Source: Nilaparvata lugens
Taxonomy: Eukaryota > Arthropoda > Insecta > Hemiptera > Delphacidae
DNA: 64,000 nucleotides
Direction: 5' to 3'
Assembly: GCF_014356525.2 (NCBI RefSeq)
Contig: NC_052518.1
Location: forward strand, 6,553,162-6,617,161
Below are positions 31,730 to 42,559 of the stretch, in pieces; the first letter of the stretch is position 1, and each line of letters opens with the position of its first letter. The notes under the pieces were generated by a model. It was not told the DNA's origin. It searched no databases and was given only the letters and a program-made list of their open reading frames with translations. Position numbers and translations under genes: made by a program.

Positions 31730-32235
31730 GAGCTGTAACCTTTCAAACCTAACCTAAAATATTAAAAACAAACAAAAATGTCAATTTCAACCTGTAACCC
31801 TATCGTTTTCAGTATGGATCCAATATTAATTTATGTGAATAGTGAGGATTAGAAGGATTGAATTTTCTATCAATTGAAATGCTTCAACAATAATGTTATC
31901 TTCTGCTTTATCCATTACCCTCACTACTAGTGGGATCGATGGCATCATAGAATTAAATTTCAATTATCACGGTATTAATTCCAGTTCAATTTAAGTAATT
32001 GTAACTAATGTTCTATGTTGTAATTTCAAGCTCTTCCTAGCCCAAGGATAGTATACAGCTATATACTAACCTTGATCCTAGCCTAGTTGGTTCTACTTTG
32101 TGCCATTCTTCCTTTCTTTCTTTTTCTAAATCTTGGCCTTCATTGGCCCTGTTGACTCCACAGGGGCTCTGTCTGGGTTGACTCCACTTCCCTAGCTGTT
32201 CGTGGCAACCACATGAACAAACCAAACCGCAAGGC
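31730..32235. other. Intergenic, no gene seen
   Basis: No gene or repeat assigned. Confidence 0.4.
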
Positions 32236-32238
32236 ACC

Positions 32239-33275
32239 TCCAGAAGTTGCCTTGCATTCAAACCCACGGGATCTGCCCCATCAGTGCAGGTTCCGTTGCA
32301 CTCTTATGTAGAGGCTATCAACATTGAGAAGGCTTCTACCGATCACGACATGTATGATGTAAGCTCAATTACATCATCCCAACTAGAGAGGAAGGTTGAG
32401 CTTCTCAGACCACTGCTCTCAGATGGACGGCCATTCAGGCAAAACTTCTTGGGAGGAGTGAGGCTTTTGATCCTGCAAAGTTTTGGAGGGGCAAAAAGAA
32501 AAACCCAAAACAGAGATGAGTGAAACTCCAGGCACAAATGTACGTCAAGAGGCTGAGTCGAGGGTGACCAGGTGCCCTAGAGGTTATTTGGCAACCCCTC
32601 CTTAAGTGGAAGGACCTACAAAAAAGGCCAGGATTGGAACTCACGTAGATCATGAGTTTGTGGGTGGAGAGACCAAACCTCACCACTGCTCAGGGAAGGG
32701 CGGCATTCTGGCAAAACCTCTTGAGAGAGGTGAGGCCTTTAAGCCTGCAAAGTTTTGGATGGGCAAAAGAAAAACTCAAGAGACCAGAGATGGGTGAAAC
32801 TACAGGCCCAAATGTGAGTCAAGAGGCTGAGTCGAGGGTGGCCGGGCACCGGGCGCCCTAGAGGCAGTTTGGTGTCCCATTCCTCAGTGAAAGAACCTAC
32901 AAAAAGACCAGGGATGGAACTCACATATGATGATTATGATTATGATTTTTGAAGGGATGGATTCAAGGATCCAAAGGTTCAAAGAACCCCTGTCAACCGA
33001 AGCTTATTGTGGCCGCCCTTCTTTGAGCAGTGGTGAGTTTTGGCCTCTCCACCCAAGGAGTTCCACTCCTGGCTTTTTTGTAGGTTCTTCCGCTGAAGGA
33101 GGTGTCGCCAAATTGCCTCTAGGGCACCTGGTTACCCTCGACGCAGCCTCTTGATGTACATTTGTGCCTAGAGTTTCACCCATCTCTGGTCTCTTAGGTT
33201 TTTCTTTTTGCCCCACCGAAACTGCCCTGATGGGGCAGATCCCGTGGGTTTGAAGGCAAGGCAACTTCTGGAGTT
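32239..33275. repeat. Composite repeat: inverted ends around 272-bp related units
   Basis: CCAGAAGTTGCCTTGC-TTCAAACCCACGGGATCTGCCCCATCAG at 32239-32285 is mirrored at about 33225-33275. Inside, two direct units (around 32400-32590 and 32680-32890) share CCACTGCTC, GGCAAAAC, CTGCAAAGTTTTGGA and AGTCAAGAGGCTGAGTCGAG with 272-bp spacing. A third unit (33005-33215) is inverted. The GC-richer composition differs from the surroundings. The ORFs crossing it are the same repeats in various frames and I see no real protein. It is followed by AGTCGCCTCCTACGACAAGC (33293-33312), a motif I have seen in invertebrate repeats but cannot name. Confidence 0.75.
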
Positions 33276-33319
33276 CCCTTGGGGTCCCTTTTAGTCGCCT
33301 CCTACGACAAGCAGGGATA

Positions 33320-34265
33320 CTGTGGGTGAACTCTGGTTTTCAACACATTCTTGAGTACGATGTTCGACTCAAAGCTCCCCCAACCCTCAGGGGGCCTAGT
33401 ACTTTGAGATTTGAGATAGACATGGTGTAGAGAATTCACGACACATATATGTTTTATGGTCCAATTCCTCAGACGCCTCTCATGACATCTCCTCATAGCC
33501 GCGCGTCTCGAGACGCCTCGAAAGGAATTACACCTTAACCCTTCCAAGTTTGAAGAGGGGAAAGGCTGCTGTATAGGAGGTGGATCTCAGGGTATGATGT
33601 TGAGGAGGGTGTGTGATTACAAGCGAATTTACCGACAAAAATGCACATGCGCAGTTAACGTCTAAGTTTTCGTTCTCTGTGTTCATTAACTAAATTTATC
33701 AAAACATTACAAATAATATTGTACCAGTATATTGCCTTTTAAAGCCCACATATTGTTCAGAACCCACCTAAAACTGTAGGTTGATTCATCTCTCATTATC
33801 ATCCGCCTCATTAACCACGCACAAGCACCCTCAGCATAAAAAAGAACAACTCAATCCCCTAATCCATCCTTTTACCCTTGAAACATTAATAAACCTTTTA
33901 GGTTATTTGGCGATTGACCCACGACAGTGTGATTTGTAATTAGGTATGATGTATGATACTATCATACTATGTATGATAGTCAAGAATCACCTGAATGGCT
34001 GGAGATGAATAATGAATATCATTCTTCGAAGCGCTTCCGTGACTCGAGTCAACTGTAACGCAAGTAGAAGTATATTATTTCATAATATCTAGTTCTAACT
34101 CAAAAATTACGTCAGGAATCGGTGTTTCTATAGCTTTCCTTCGTGTTTTCAATGCGTTGTTACAGTTACAAAACTTCAAGAACTACTTAGCTCAAAATGT
34201 TATTACTTTAATTGAATGAAAAAGACTAAGAAATTGTCAAAACACATTGTTAAACCACAGATTTA
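33320..34265. other. Intergenic, no gene seen
   Basis: No recognisable gene. ORF 33302-33547 on the minus strand is arginine-rich text without a domain. Confidence 0.4.
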
Positions 34266-34271
34266 ATGATA

Positions 34272-34330
34272 CTTAGAAAGACCGGTTTCGGTTATTACAC
34301 CATTGTCAATCTCTGATAAACTGAACAGTT
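34272..34330 (-). repeat. Penelope-like terminal motif (ACCGAAACCGGT type)
   Basis: The minus strand reads GACAATGGTGTAATAACCGAAACCGGTC. A close copy lies at 47210-47245 on the minus strand (GATAATGGTGTAACAACCGG). This motif is frequent near insect Penelope-like element ends; that link is from memory, not shown here. Confidence 0.45.
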
Positions 34331-34369
34331 TCTCTATTACTTTAAGGCCACTCTATTTATTTATAATAC

Positions 34370-34415
34370 AACGGGTAGCAGGTTACCCGTGCTTGCACCG
34401 AGAAAAATGTTGGTT
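34370..34415. repeat. Short dispersed-repeat start
   Basis: ACGGGTAGCAGGTTACCCGTGCTTGCACCG contains a GGGTAGCAGGTTACCC hairpin. It resembles the start of the AGCCGTCAGGCTCGCTTCGC repeat at 53.2 kb in style but not in sequence. Confidence 0.4.
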
Positions 34416-34487
34416 GTAAAATGCAATATCCTTATGTACAGGAAACATAAAAAAAGAATAAAAACACTTCACTTATATGGGCTACTT

Positions 34488-34725
34488 TTGTACAAATTAA
34501 TAAGAACTTGTAGTACCTTTTATTATTATTAAAATATTTTAACGACTATTCTCGACCACAGGTCATTTTCAAGTTCAAAATGTAGTTCAAATTTTACTTT
34601 CAAAATGTAGAATTTTCTACATTTTAAATTGAAAATGACCTATGGTCGAAACTGGTCATTAAAATATCTCAAAGTTTCTAATAATAAAGGTTTCTAAAAG
34701 TTTTTATATTGTTTTTATTAAAATA
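34488..34725. repeat. Large inverted repeat with Penelope-like ends
   Basis: AACTTGTAGTACCTTTTATTATTA, CGACCACAGGTCATTTTCAA and ATTTTACTTTCAAAATGTAG on the left are mirrored by CTACATTTTAAATTGAAAAT, GACCTATGGTCGAAACTGG and TAATAATAAAGG on the right. Same terminal family as 4336-4453 and 14455-14535. Confidence 0.7.
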
Positions 34726-34879
34726 GAATAATTATTTATTATTTTGTTGAAATTACTTCGATAATCTTCAAGATTCAAGAGTTCAAGATTCTCAGCAAAT
34801 GAAATAAAGAGTTTGGTCTTGAAATTGGAACTTCTTATTCATGAGTCACTCGTGTTACCAATTACGCCACGAAATCTTA

Positions 34880-37745
34880 CTTGACTTAATTCCTGTAACT
34901 CCAGTTGGAGCATAGGGCATCCACAAATAGCCGCCATCCCTCTCTATCATCTGCCATCCTTCTCACCTCTCGCCATGTCTTTCCCACCTTGTCAAGCTCT
35001 TTCTCCACTGTTCGCCTCCATGAAATCCTTGGCCTTCCTTTTTTTCTTCTCCCCTGAGGATTCCACTGCAAAGCATCCTTTTCTATTGCTCCATCTCTTT
35101 TCCTCAAAGTATGGCCTATCCACCTCCATTTCGTCTTCCTGATGTCAATGTCTATGGGCATCTGTCCTGTATTGTGCCAGAGCTCTTCATTTGAAATCAT
35201 ATCTGGCCACCACATGCACTCAATCTTTCGCAGGCACCGATTGATGAAGACTTGGAGTCTTTTACGGATTTCAGCTGTTACCTTCCATGTCTCGCAACCG
35301 TAGAGGAGGACCGACTTCACATTTGAATTGATAATTCGTAGCTTCGTCAGTTTCGAGATTTTATTGTTCCTCCATACTGTATACAGCTGTGAAAAGACCC
35401 CATTTGCTTTTCTAATGCGAGTTTTGACATCATCCTTGGCACCTCCCTCAGGATTTACCATGCTGCCCAAATAAACAAATGATTCCACCCTCTCTATTCT
35501 CCTCCCATTTATTTCAAAACTTTCCCCTCCATGAACATTGACTACCATCTCCTTCGTTTTCGCCTCATTAATCTTCAGGCCTACATTTTTAGCAACCTCA
35601 CTCAGTGCCAGCAGCTTTTCTCTCATGTCACTGTGTCTTTGTGCCAGAAGACAAAGGTCATCTGCAAAATCCAAGTCGTCAAGTCTGTTTTGCATCCCCC
35701 ATTTCCTTCTGTTCAGTGATGTTTTCATAACCATGTCTAGCACAGTAACAAAGAGGATAGGTGACAAAATTCTTTACACCAGATGTTACATCAATTGGGT
35801 TTGATAACACACCATCATGATTTATTTGACATCTGTAACCATCATATAAGTCCTTATTAGATTCAAGATCTTTGGTGGAATGCCATATATTTCCAAAATC
35901 CTCCACATGCATTCTCTGTCAATGGAATCAAATGCTTTCTCAAAGTTGATAAAAGCTAAATATAGGGGGCTCTGCCATTCTGCACTCTGTTCAATGATGA
36001 TTCTCAGAGTGTTAATGAGATCAATGCAGCTACGGTTTTCTCTAAATCCAGCCTGTTCTTTTCTCAGCTGTAGTTCAATTGAAGGTTTTATTCTACCAAG
36101 GATTATTCTGGCCAGCACCTTGCTCACAATAGACAGTAGGGTAATGCCTCTCCAGTTGTCACATTTAGTGATGTTCCCTTTTTTGGAATTTTCACAATTA
36201 TACCTTTTTTCCACTGCTCGGGAATTACTTCCCCTACCCAAATCATCTTCAAAAGGGGTTCCAAAATCTCTGCTGTCAGTTCTGGGTCTAGTTTGAACAC
36301 TTCTGGTGGGAGATTGTCAATTCCAGCTGCTTTTCCAGCTTTCAATGCCTTAATTGCTTCAATGATCTGATTCCTTGTTGGAGGATCTACACTTATCTCA
36401 AGAGCTATATTTTCATTTTGAGCAAAACCCTGCTCCGCACCTGCATTTCCTCTGTTCAATACTTCTTCAAAGTGCTCCTCCCATCTTTTCATTTGTTCCT
36501 CTTGTGATGAAAGTAACACACCTTGCTTATCTTTAATGGGTCTCTTCTTGCAAAAGCCATTCTTTCCCAGCTGTCTGGTGGTACTGTACAGCTCCTTTAG
36601 ATCTTCTCTCCTGGCAGCATTTCTGCTTTCTGCGCTTGCTTGTTTATCCAATCTCTCTGATCCCTCCTGGCTTTCCTCTTTACATTCCTCATTGATATAG
36701 AATAGTCTCTCTGTGCCTGGGACTTTTGCTACCTGGTTTTGCTTTGGTTGATCTTTGCTTTCAGTTCTTTTCGCCTTGCAATTTCCCTCCAAGTATCTTC
36801 TGACATCCATTCCTTTTTTGTTGGGTCCTTAAAACCAAGAACTTCTTACTGGTTTTGGTGAATATCTCCTATATATCTCCTCATGCTGCATCTACATCGG
36901 GTGTCATCTGTAGGGCCTCAGAGCGATTTTGATGTTGTAGTCGAAAATCATTTCTATTTCTGTCCTCTCGTAGCTTTCCAAGGTCAAACTTACTTCCTCT
37001 TTTCGCAAATTTCTGAGCACATGTCATAGTTTTCATGCAAAATTCTGCCACCATCAGATGATGATCACTTCCTGCATCTACTCCTCGCTTGTTACAAACA
37101 TTTGTAAGACATCCTCTAAATTTTCTGCTAATTTCTATGTGGTCGATTTGGTTCTCTGTTGCGTTATCTGGGAAAACCCATGAGACCTTATGGCATCTTC
37201 TGTGAGGGAAAATTGTACCTCCAGTGACAAGATCATATTCATCACAGAAGTTGATAAGCCTTTCACCATTATCATTTACTTGACCTTCACCATGGATTTC
37301 CATGATATTCTTTACACCTTCATTGATTGAACCAACCTCAGCATTTAGATCACCCATTATAATAATAAGATCTCTTTTGGGAGATTTTTTGACAATTTCA
37401 ACTAGCAAAGCATAGAACTCTTCTTTTTTCTCCATCTCAGATACCTCTGTCGGAGCATAGCATTGTATAACAGTAATATTTCGAATTTTGCTATTGAATC
37501 GCGCAGTAATAATCCTTTCAAAGACAGGCTTTCAATCCATTAGACTCTGTTTTGCTTTTGCAGTGAGAAGAATTCCCACCCCATCCCTGTGAACCGCTTC
37601 ACTCTCCTCTGGCAAACCAGAATACAAAAAGATCATACCATCACTAGTTTTCAACTCTCCAAAATCAAACCATCTCACCTCACTAAGTCCCAATATTTCT
37701 AGCTTATAATTTCTCATTTCCTGTGCAACCTGTTTCAATTCTCGT
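34880..37745 (-). pseudogene. RTE-like non-LTR retrotransposon, near complete, broken
   Basis: Second copy of the family at 1-957. Endonuclease pieces: LEILGLSEVRW (37738-37532), IIIMGDLNAEVG and GSDHHLMVAEF (37435-36881). Linker and RT start: GKAAGIDNLPPEVFK and GIIVKIPKKG (36810-36124). RT: WRGITLLSIVSKVLARI, KEQAGFRENRSC and INFEKAFDSIDRE (36241-35822), then a break and MSPILFVTVLD with FADDLCLLA (35767-34886). The C-terminus ends NWSYRN. There are at least four frame breaks, one of which (about 35730-35830) is a small insertion with unrelated DNA reading GVKNFV in place of the conserved QGC motif. The 3' end at 34880 has a short AAGT tail. Confidence 0.9.
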
Positions 37746-38290
37746 TTTATGTTTCAAGCCAAAAGTCGTGTTCCGTAACTCCGTCCATTTGCTATTCGTT
37801 TCAGTTTCTTTAATAATTGTTGTTTAAGAAGTGCGGGTTATTGGCCCTCGGCTTCCGATCTCAATGATAGGGCTGCTATCTAAAGCCTTCAAGCAGGCTG
37901 ATTTTCTTTCAGGGTTGGCTCCCTTAGCCTTTGGTGTTCCACTGAACCCTTCTGCAAGGCAGCAATTTTTAGAGAAAATTAGGAAAACGAAGAGTTTGTC
38001 AAGGAAGACAGATAGGAAAGAAAGTTTGTGCGTGACTCTTTGGATGGTGGGTAAAACGCGGGGCGCCCCCCACCATCCGACAAGTCACGCACATAGGAGA
38101 GGGCGGCTCAAAGGCAAAGTCAATGGAAAAACAGCCGCCCTAGGATGAAAGGTCTCCAGAGCAAAAGGAAGAGAAGAAGGGATTTGGGAAGAAGGGCTCC
38201 GGAGTGGGTGTCTGCAGTTGCATGAAGCAACTGGGCGATGGGATCCACGAAATCACTTGAAGAAAATTCTGCCTCATTGGGTAAACTCCA
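37746..38290 (-). other. Probable 5' region of the RTE-like element with two strong hairpins
   Basis: GC-richer than its flanks and lacking AT-rich host texture, this segment directly precedes the endonuclease. TGTGCGTGACT and GGATGGTGGG at 38027-38050 pair with CCCACCATCC and AGTCACGCACA ending 38093. AGGGCGGCT at 38100 pairs with AGCCGCCCT ending 38141. Structured 5' ends occur in several non-LTR clades, sometimes as self-cleaving ribozymes; I cannot show a ribozyme fold here. The plus-strand ORF 37831-38148 is judged a shadow. Confidence 0.5.
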
Positions 38291-38294
38291 AAAA

Positions 38295-38745
38295 TCGAAT
38301 AAATTTGTTTTAATTATATAATAAAAATAGATTTATCAATAAGAATGAAAATGAGCCTATAATCATCCTAATATAATTTTAATAGAGTTAATGTTTGTAA
38401 AATCTTAATACAGAATTTCAAGTTAATCAGGTCAGTAGTTCAGAAGTAATGATGCGTCAAACGTGTATTTCCTATACCGTACATATATGAGCCAATTCCT
38501 TCCTTGATAATATTATATGCGAGGGTCATTTTTTCAAACTCCGATTGGTCATAATAGAAAACGGATGTATATGAGAGAATATCTTTTTCACTGAAAGTTA
38601 CTCCAGATTATTCTTTAACATATCTGCCGTGAAGATTGAAAGATTTGAAATATCAGTGGACAATCCTACCAAAATCTTCTTCATAAAATGCTGCCGACTA
38701 AAAAACAGTTTAAATGGGCTATCTTTTTTCTCTGTATAGGGCTAC
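38295..38745. other. Intergenic, no gene seen
   Basis: AT-rich without supportable features. Confidence 0.4.
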
Positions 38746-38754
38746 TTGTAATAT

Positions 38755-38950
38755 AAATATAAAGAAAAATCTCAGTACCCTTTTCTGAAATATTTTATCA
38801 CAACATGTTCCGGACATTTATGCCATTTTCAAGATCACTTGAAAATGGCATAAATCTTGAAATGCCACTTGAAAATGGCATAAATGTCCGAAACATGTTG
38901 TGATAAAATATTTCAAAAAAGGGTACTGAGATTTTTATTTTCTTTATATT
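38755..38950. repeat. Inverted repeat, Penelope-like terminal subtype 2
   Basis: AAATCTCAGTACCCTTTT-TGAAATATTTTATCACAACATGTT and GACATTTATGCCATTTTCAAG are mirrored by CTTGAAAATGGCATAAATGTCCGAAACATG and TTTCA-AAAAGGGTACTGAGATTTTT. Between them is a 25-bp partial repeat of ACTTGAAAATGGCATAAAT. The AAATCTCAGTACCC terminus is the same as at 15765-15848. Confidence 0.75.
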
Positions 38951-39047
38951 TAAATGGGCTATGATGCTGAATTGGATCTCCTCGTTAGTTTGGAAGCTCT
39001 GCCCTCAAAGTCGTGTTGTGAGTTTGAGGAAAAGGTATAAGTAGCTA

Positions 39048-39262
39048 TAGTGAGGTCCACGTTATAATGGCAGTAGATAAAGATAGGAGAATAGCGATGC
39101 CGATTCTCTGCATTGATTAATTATATTTCTACACTGTCAAAAACATAATTGGCATGGTTGTGGACCTAGAAAAGGATAGTACCACCGGCTTTGTCGAATG
39201 ATAGACAAGGATAGTAAAACCAAAGTTGATCAAATACTGTCATTATAACGTGGACCTCACTA
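39048..39262. mobile_element. TAGTGAGG-family MITE, complete copy, 215 bp
   Basis: Termini TAGTGAGGTCCACGTTATAA and the inverted TTATAACGTGGACCTCACTA, flanked by TA on both sides (39046-39047, 39263-39264). The interior is close to that of the copy at 43740-43950, including TTCTACACTGTCAAAAACATA and GTCGAATGATAGACAAGGAT. TA target and short termini suggest a Tc1/mariner-type non-autonomous element. Confidence 0.92.
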
Positions 39263-39769
39263 TAGTGGCAAAATCATGTTTATATGGCAGGTGATCGAAA
39301 CTATCTCATTTGATTTGTTGGAGAAGCCGTTTGATTGCACCAGTCTGTGAGGCGAGTTGTCATGGATCACGATTCTAGTCATTTCGACTGACATCTTCAT
39401 TTTCCGACACTACGCACAACATCATTAATCATAAATTCAGTTCACTAGTTAATTCATGATCAGTGGAAGAAGCAGGACTATTGGCTTATGTTGAATAATA
39501 TAATGAATAATGCTCAAGAAAAGTGTTTTATAACTCACCAAGTTCATTTTGTTCATTTTCTGTGAGGTTCTATTTTTCAATCAACAGATTTACCAGCTCC
39601 CTCCAAGAATTTTTCTTCACATCCCGGTCTGCATATAATTTTGAAGACATGTTCCATACAGCTGGTCTGCTTTCAACTTCAAGAATGAACCTTTCTGTAT
39701 CAAATTGTTCACTGTTCATTACGACTACTTCAACAGACAACTATACTGAACCTGATTTGAATTGAAACT

Positions 39770-39965
39770 GAACTGGAGATTATTTTCTGGTGGCTCTAGT
39801 GTGCAATGACAGATGATACTCAATGGTATGACTTGGTGGCGCGACAGTCTGGTGGCGACACAAAATCGGCGGCTCGAGCCACCACATTCCTGGAAGCTTG
39901 GCTGGTGGCTGGTGGCTGGTGGCTCTAGTGTGCAGTGACAGATAAGAGACAACGCTTCCATGGTG
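39770..39965. repeat. TGGTGGCTCTAGTGTGCA direct repeats
   Basis: GGTGGCTCTAGTGTGCA(A/G)TGACAGAT occurs at 39790 and 39926. Several GCTGGTGGCTGGTGG tandem pieces precede the second, with GTGGCGCGACA and GTGGCGACACA between. Probably part of a small noncoding element. Confidence 0.65.
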
Positions 39966-40062
39966 GCCCAGAGTGCAAAGGGCCTATGGTATAAAGGGAT
40001 TATGGTATACGATTGGAGGATGAAAAAAATGATCCTCGTAGATATTCATGAATATATTAGTG

Positions 40063-40560
40063 AATCAAATCAAATCAAATCAAATAATTTATTTGCCATA
40101 CAATAAATACATATTCAAAACATAATAAAAGAAAATACATAATTTTATAATCAAAAGTATAAAATAATTAAAATAAAAATTAAGCATAAATAATACCAAA
40201 ATCATAATTAGATTCTTAATGGTAATCCGGCATCACCAGCAAAAGGAATCAAGCTAGTTACATTGGTTGTTTCCTAGTTTTATACAATAATAGAGAAAGA
40301 AATAATCCACGCTTTAAAATATGCTTTAAAAAAATAGATTATGCCTTCAATTGAAAAGAAATAGTTTTCTCTTATCCAATTTTTTAGTATTTTGTAATTA
40401 ATTTTTGCTTCCAGATCAAATGGCAATTCATTTATGAATCTTGTACTTATATAAATGAGCTGTCTTCTAACTACTGTTAGTTTTGTTTTATAAATTTTAT
40501 ATTTATAGGTTGTATTTGGTATTAAATCATATTGAATAACTATTAACAATGAATATTTTT
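40063..40560 (-). pseudogene. CR1/Jockey-group non-LTR element, 3' end fragment
   Basis: The minus-strand ORF 40549-40280 ends a retrotransposon protein: YKTKLTVVRRQLIYISTRFI then NELPFDLE, the place where CR1/Jockey-group proteins have the basic V-V-R-R/P-R stretch followed by Y/F-N-x-LP. The 3' tail on the minus strand is a TTTGA pentamer repeat (plus strand AATCAAATCAAATCAAATCA at 40065-40086). Only the last about 90 codons remain. Confidence 0.65.
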
Positions 40561-40584
40561 TTATTAAACTTCAACTGTTTCTAT

Positions 40585-41455
40585 TTAAACTAGGAAAAAT
40601 GAAGCATATAGTATTAAATCTTTGAATGTAATATTCATGGTGCGATAACTTATCAGCGCAATCACGGACCCAACAGCTTCATAATTGAACGAGCGTAGCG
40701 TGTTCTTACTGATGATCAGAGACTCAAGTCGTTGTCTATTTGTGGGTTTGTATGTTCGACGATAATTTTTTATTGGTTTCATCAATCAAATTATAATTTT
40801 CAACACATATTCTTGGAACTAGTTCACAGATCGAGATCATTGGCCAACGAAATTCCTTTGTCCTCATTGAGAATAAAAAAGGATAGCATTGAAAGTGCAT
40901 GAGAAAAAAAATAGTGACTTGTCGTCCAGCTGACTGGTCATTTGTTTTTTGGGAGATATCAAACAGATTGTCTGTCCTTTATGAGCAGATACGTGATTTC
41001 AAACGTCTTGAATTAAATTTATAAATTATTATAATTATAACATTATTTTCAATATCAAATTATAATATTATTATATATATTGAATTATATCCACATAAAT
41101 AATTACAAGTTGTGGATTACAAAATCAGTACAATACTTCATGAGCGAGTTTTGTAGCGCAAGGGGTTCACTAGTCTTTCTCCGAGTAATTATAAATAATT
41201 GATAATAATTATGAATAATAATAATTGTAATTAAGTTAAATAACCTATAAATAATTTAGTCAATTATTATAAATAATAATTATTATTAAATCAGTAAGAT
41301 TCCAAATACAATGCAACTCCCGTCTTAATCTGTAGAATCAATTGAGGAAAACATTGTGATATAATATTTTTATTGCGGCAGATGTCCACATGAGCTTCTT
41401 GCTTGTGCTTATAAGTAATGAAAAGTGCAAGGGTAAGTTGATTAGATGATCAAAC
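40585..41455. other. AT-rich intergenic DNA, no gene seen
   Basis: Many TTATAATAATTATT-type low-complexity tracts (41020-41290). No gene recognised. Confidence 0.45.
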
Positions 41456-41460
41456 TTCCA

Positions 41461-41550
41461 TGCCTATCCACGGGATTCGAACCCGCGACCATGTACTGCT
41501 AGGGGACTGAAGGGTGCAACACATTCTCGTCTCGGCTATCCTCGCTGACA
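41461..41550 (-). repeat. tRNA-derived sequence (tRNA pseudogene or SINE head)
   Basis: The minus strand begins TGTCAGCGAGGATAGCCGAG, resembling the 5' part and A-box of a class-II (leucine/serine type) tRNA, and has a B-box with T-arm GCGGGTTCGAATCCCGT. The 5' and 3' acceptor arms do not pair (TGTCAGC versus GATAGGCA), and the anticodon arm is not clear, so it is not a working tRNA. A pol III-derived SINE head is the likeliest reading. Confidence 0.6.
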
Positions 41551-41559
41551 ATCGAATAA

Positions 41560-42440
41560 GTTTTTGTTTCGGCTAATTCAAAAATGTATAAATCAGCAAA
41601 CATTCTACTAGGTAGATAAATAAAGTACGCAGATTTAAAATTCTACGTCGATTTATGAACGTGAGGTGAGATCCGATTGGTCCAGGTGAAACCAATTCCA
41701 TCTCTAATAAGATATCTCAAGTTAAGAATACTGATTCATCAAAGCTGTAACAATTATTGTTGGTTGATACAGTAGCACTATTGTTAGTTATCATTGAATT
41801 GAAAGCTTATGTTACATGGCAGAGAATCATTACAATCACTAATAGATTCCAACAATCCTGAAGCTCAGATTCGAACACTTTCAATCAACCCGCGTTAACG
41901 AAAATAATTATCAAAATGGCGTTCGAATTTGATTGCATTTTGTATTACTAATAATTAAGAATCGTTTGGTTGCGATTACTGTATTACTTTTAATAACATA
42001 TGAAGAGATTGAAGTGACATTATATAAAAATATATTAGTTCACATTTCAGAAACATTTCATCACAAGTCTTATCGATTGTTATGAAATAGATTAAAACTT
42101 GGAAATACGAATAAAATTTGAGAGAGGTTAGGCATGAATCTTCAAAAGCCATCGGAAATGGTGATAATGGATATCGACTGTGCTGCTTTCATAAATTATT
42201 GAAGTATGAGAACTTGTCAACCGTTAACAATAAATATTTTTATTAAATTTTATCGATCCAACATTTATGGAAGAACAATTCATACGATTAAACAGAAAAC
42301 AAATTATTCGTTGACGGATTGATAATCATGGATTGGGAATTTTTAAAAATTGGCATCACTGCTCTACATAATTAATTTTATGATTTCCGTTTCAGTGCAG
42401 GCTAAATTCTTATATCGCTAGTGTGACTCCAACGCGCTTA
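41560..42440. other. Upstream region of the orphan gene, no gene seen
   Basis: AT-rich. From about 42420 the composition becomes GC-richer, marking the presumed promoter and leader of the next gene. Confidence 0.4.
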
Positions 42441-42456
42441 TCAGCCGGTACTCCTT

Positions 42457-42463
42457 ATCAGTT
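42457..42463 (+). promoter_or_regulatory. Candidate initiator element of the orphan gene
   Basis: TATCAGTTC here contains TCAGTT, matching the arthropod initiator consensus TCA(G/T)T(C/T). A start at this point would give a leader of about 100 bases with no upstream ATG. A weak motif, supported only by position. Confidence 0.3.
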
Positions 42464-42559
42464 CGTGCAACACATCTGCTCTGCTCCGCACTTCATTCAC
42501 CGGCCAGTCGCAAAATATCTTCGAGTTCACCGAACACTTTCGAATTCAATCCGAGGAGG

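Noticed and set aside
37831..38148. 105-codon plus-strand ORF
   Set aside because: It lies in the presumed 5' region of the minus-strand RTE-like element, crosses both hairpins and has no domain.
40990..41290. Possible matrix-attachment or origin-like AT tract
   Set aside because: Only low-complexity TTATAATAATT sequence; nothing specific supports a function.
41461..41550. Functional tRNA gene on the minus strand
   Set aside because: B-box and T-arm are good, but the acceptor arms do not pair and the anticodon arm is unclear. Treated as tRNA-derived repeat.
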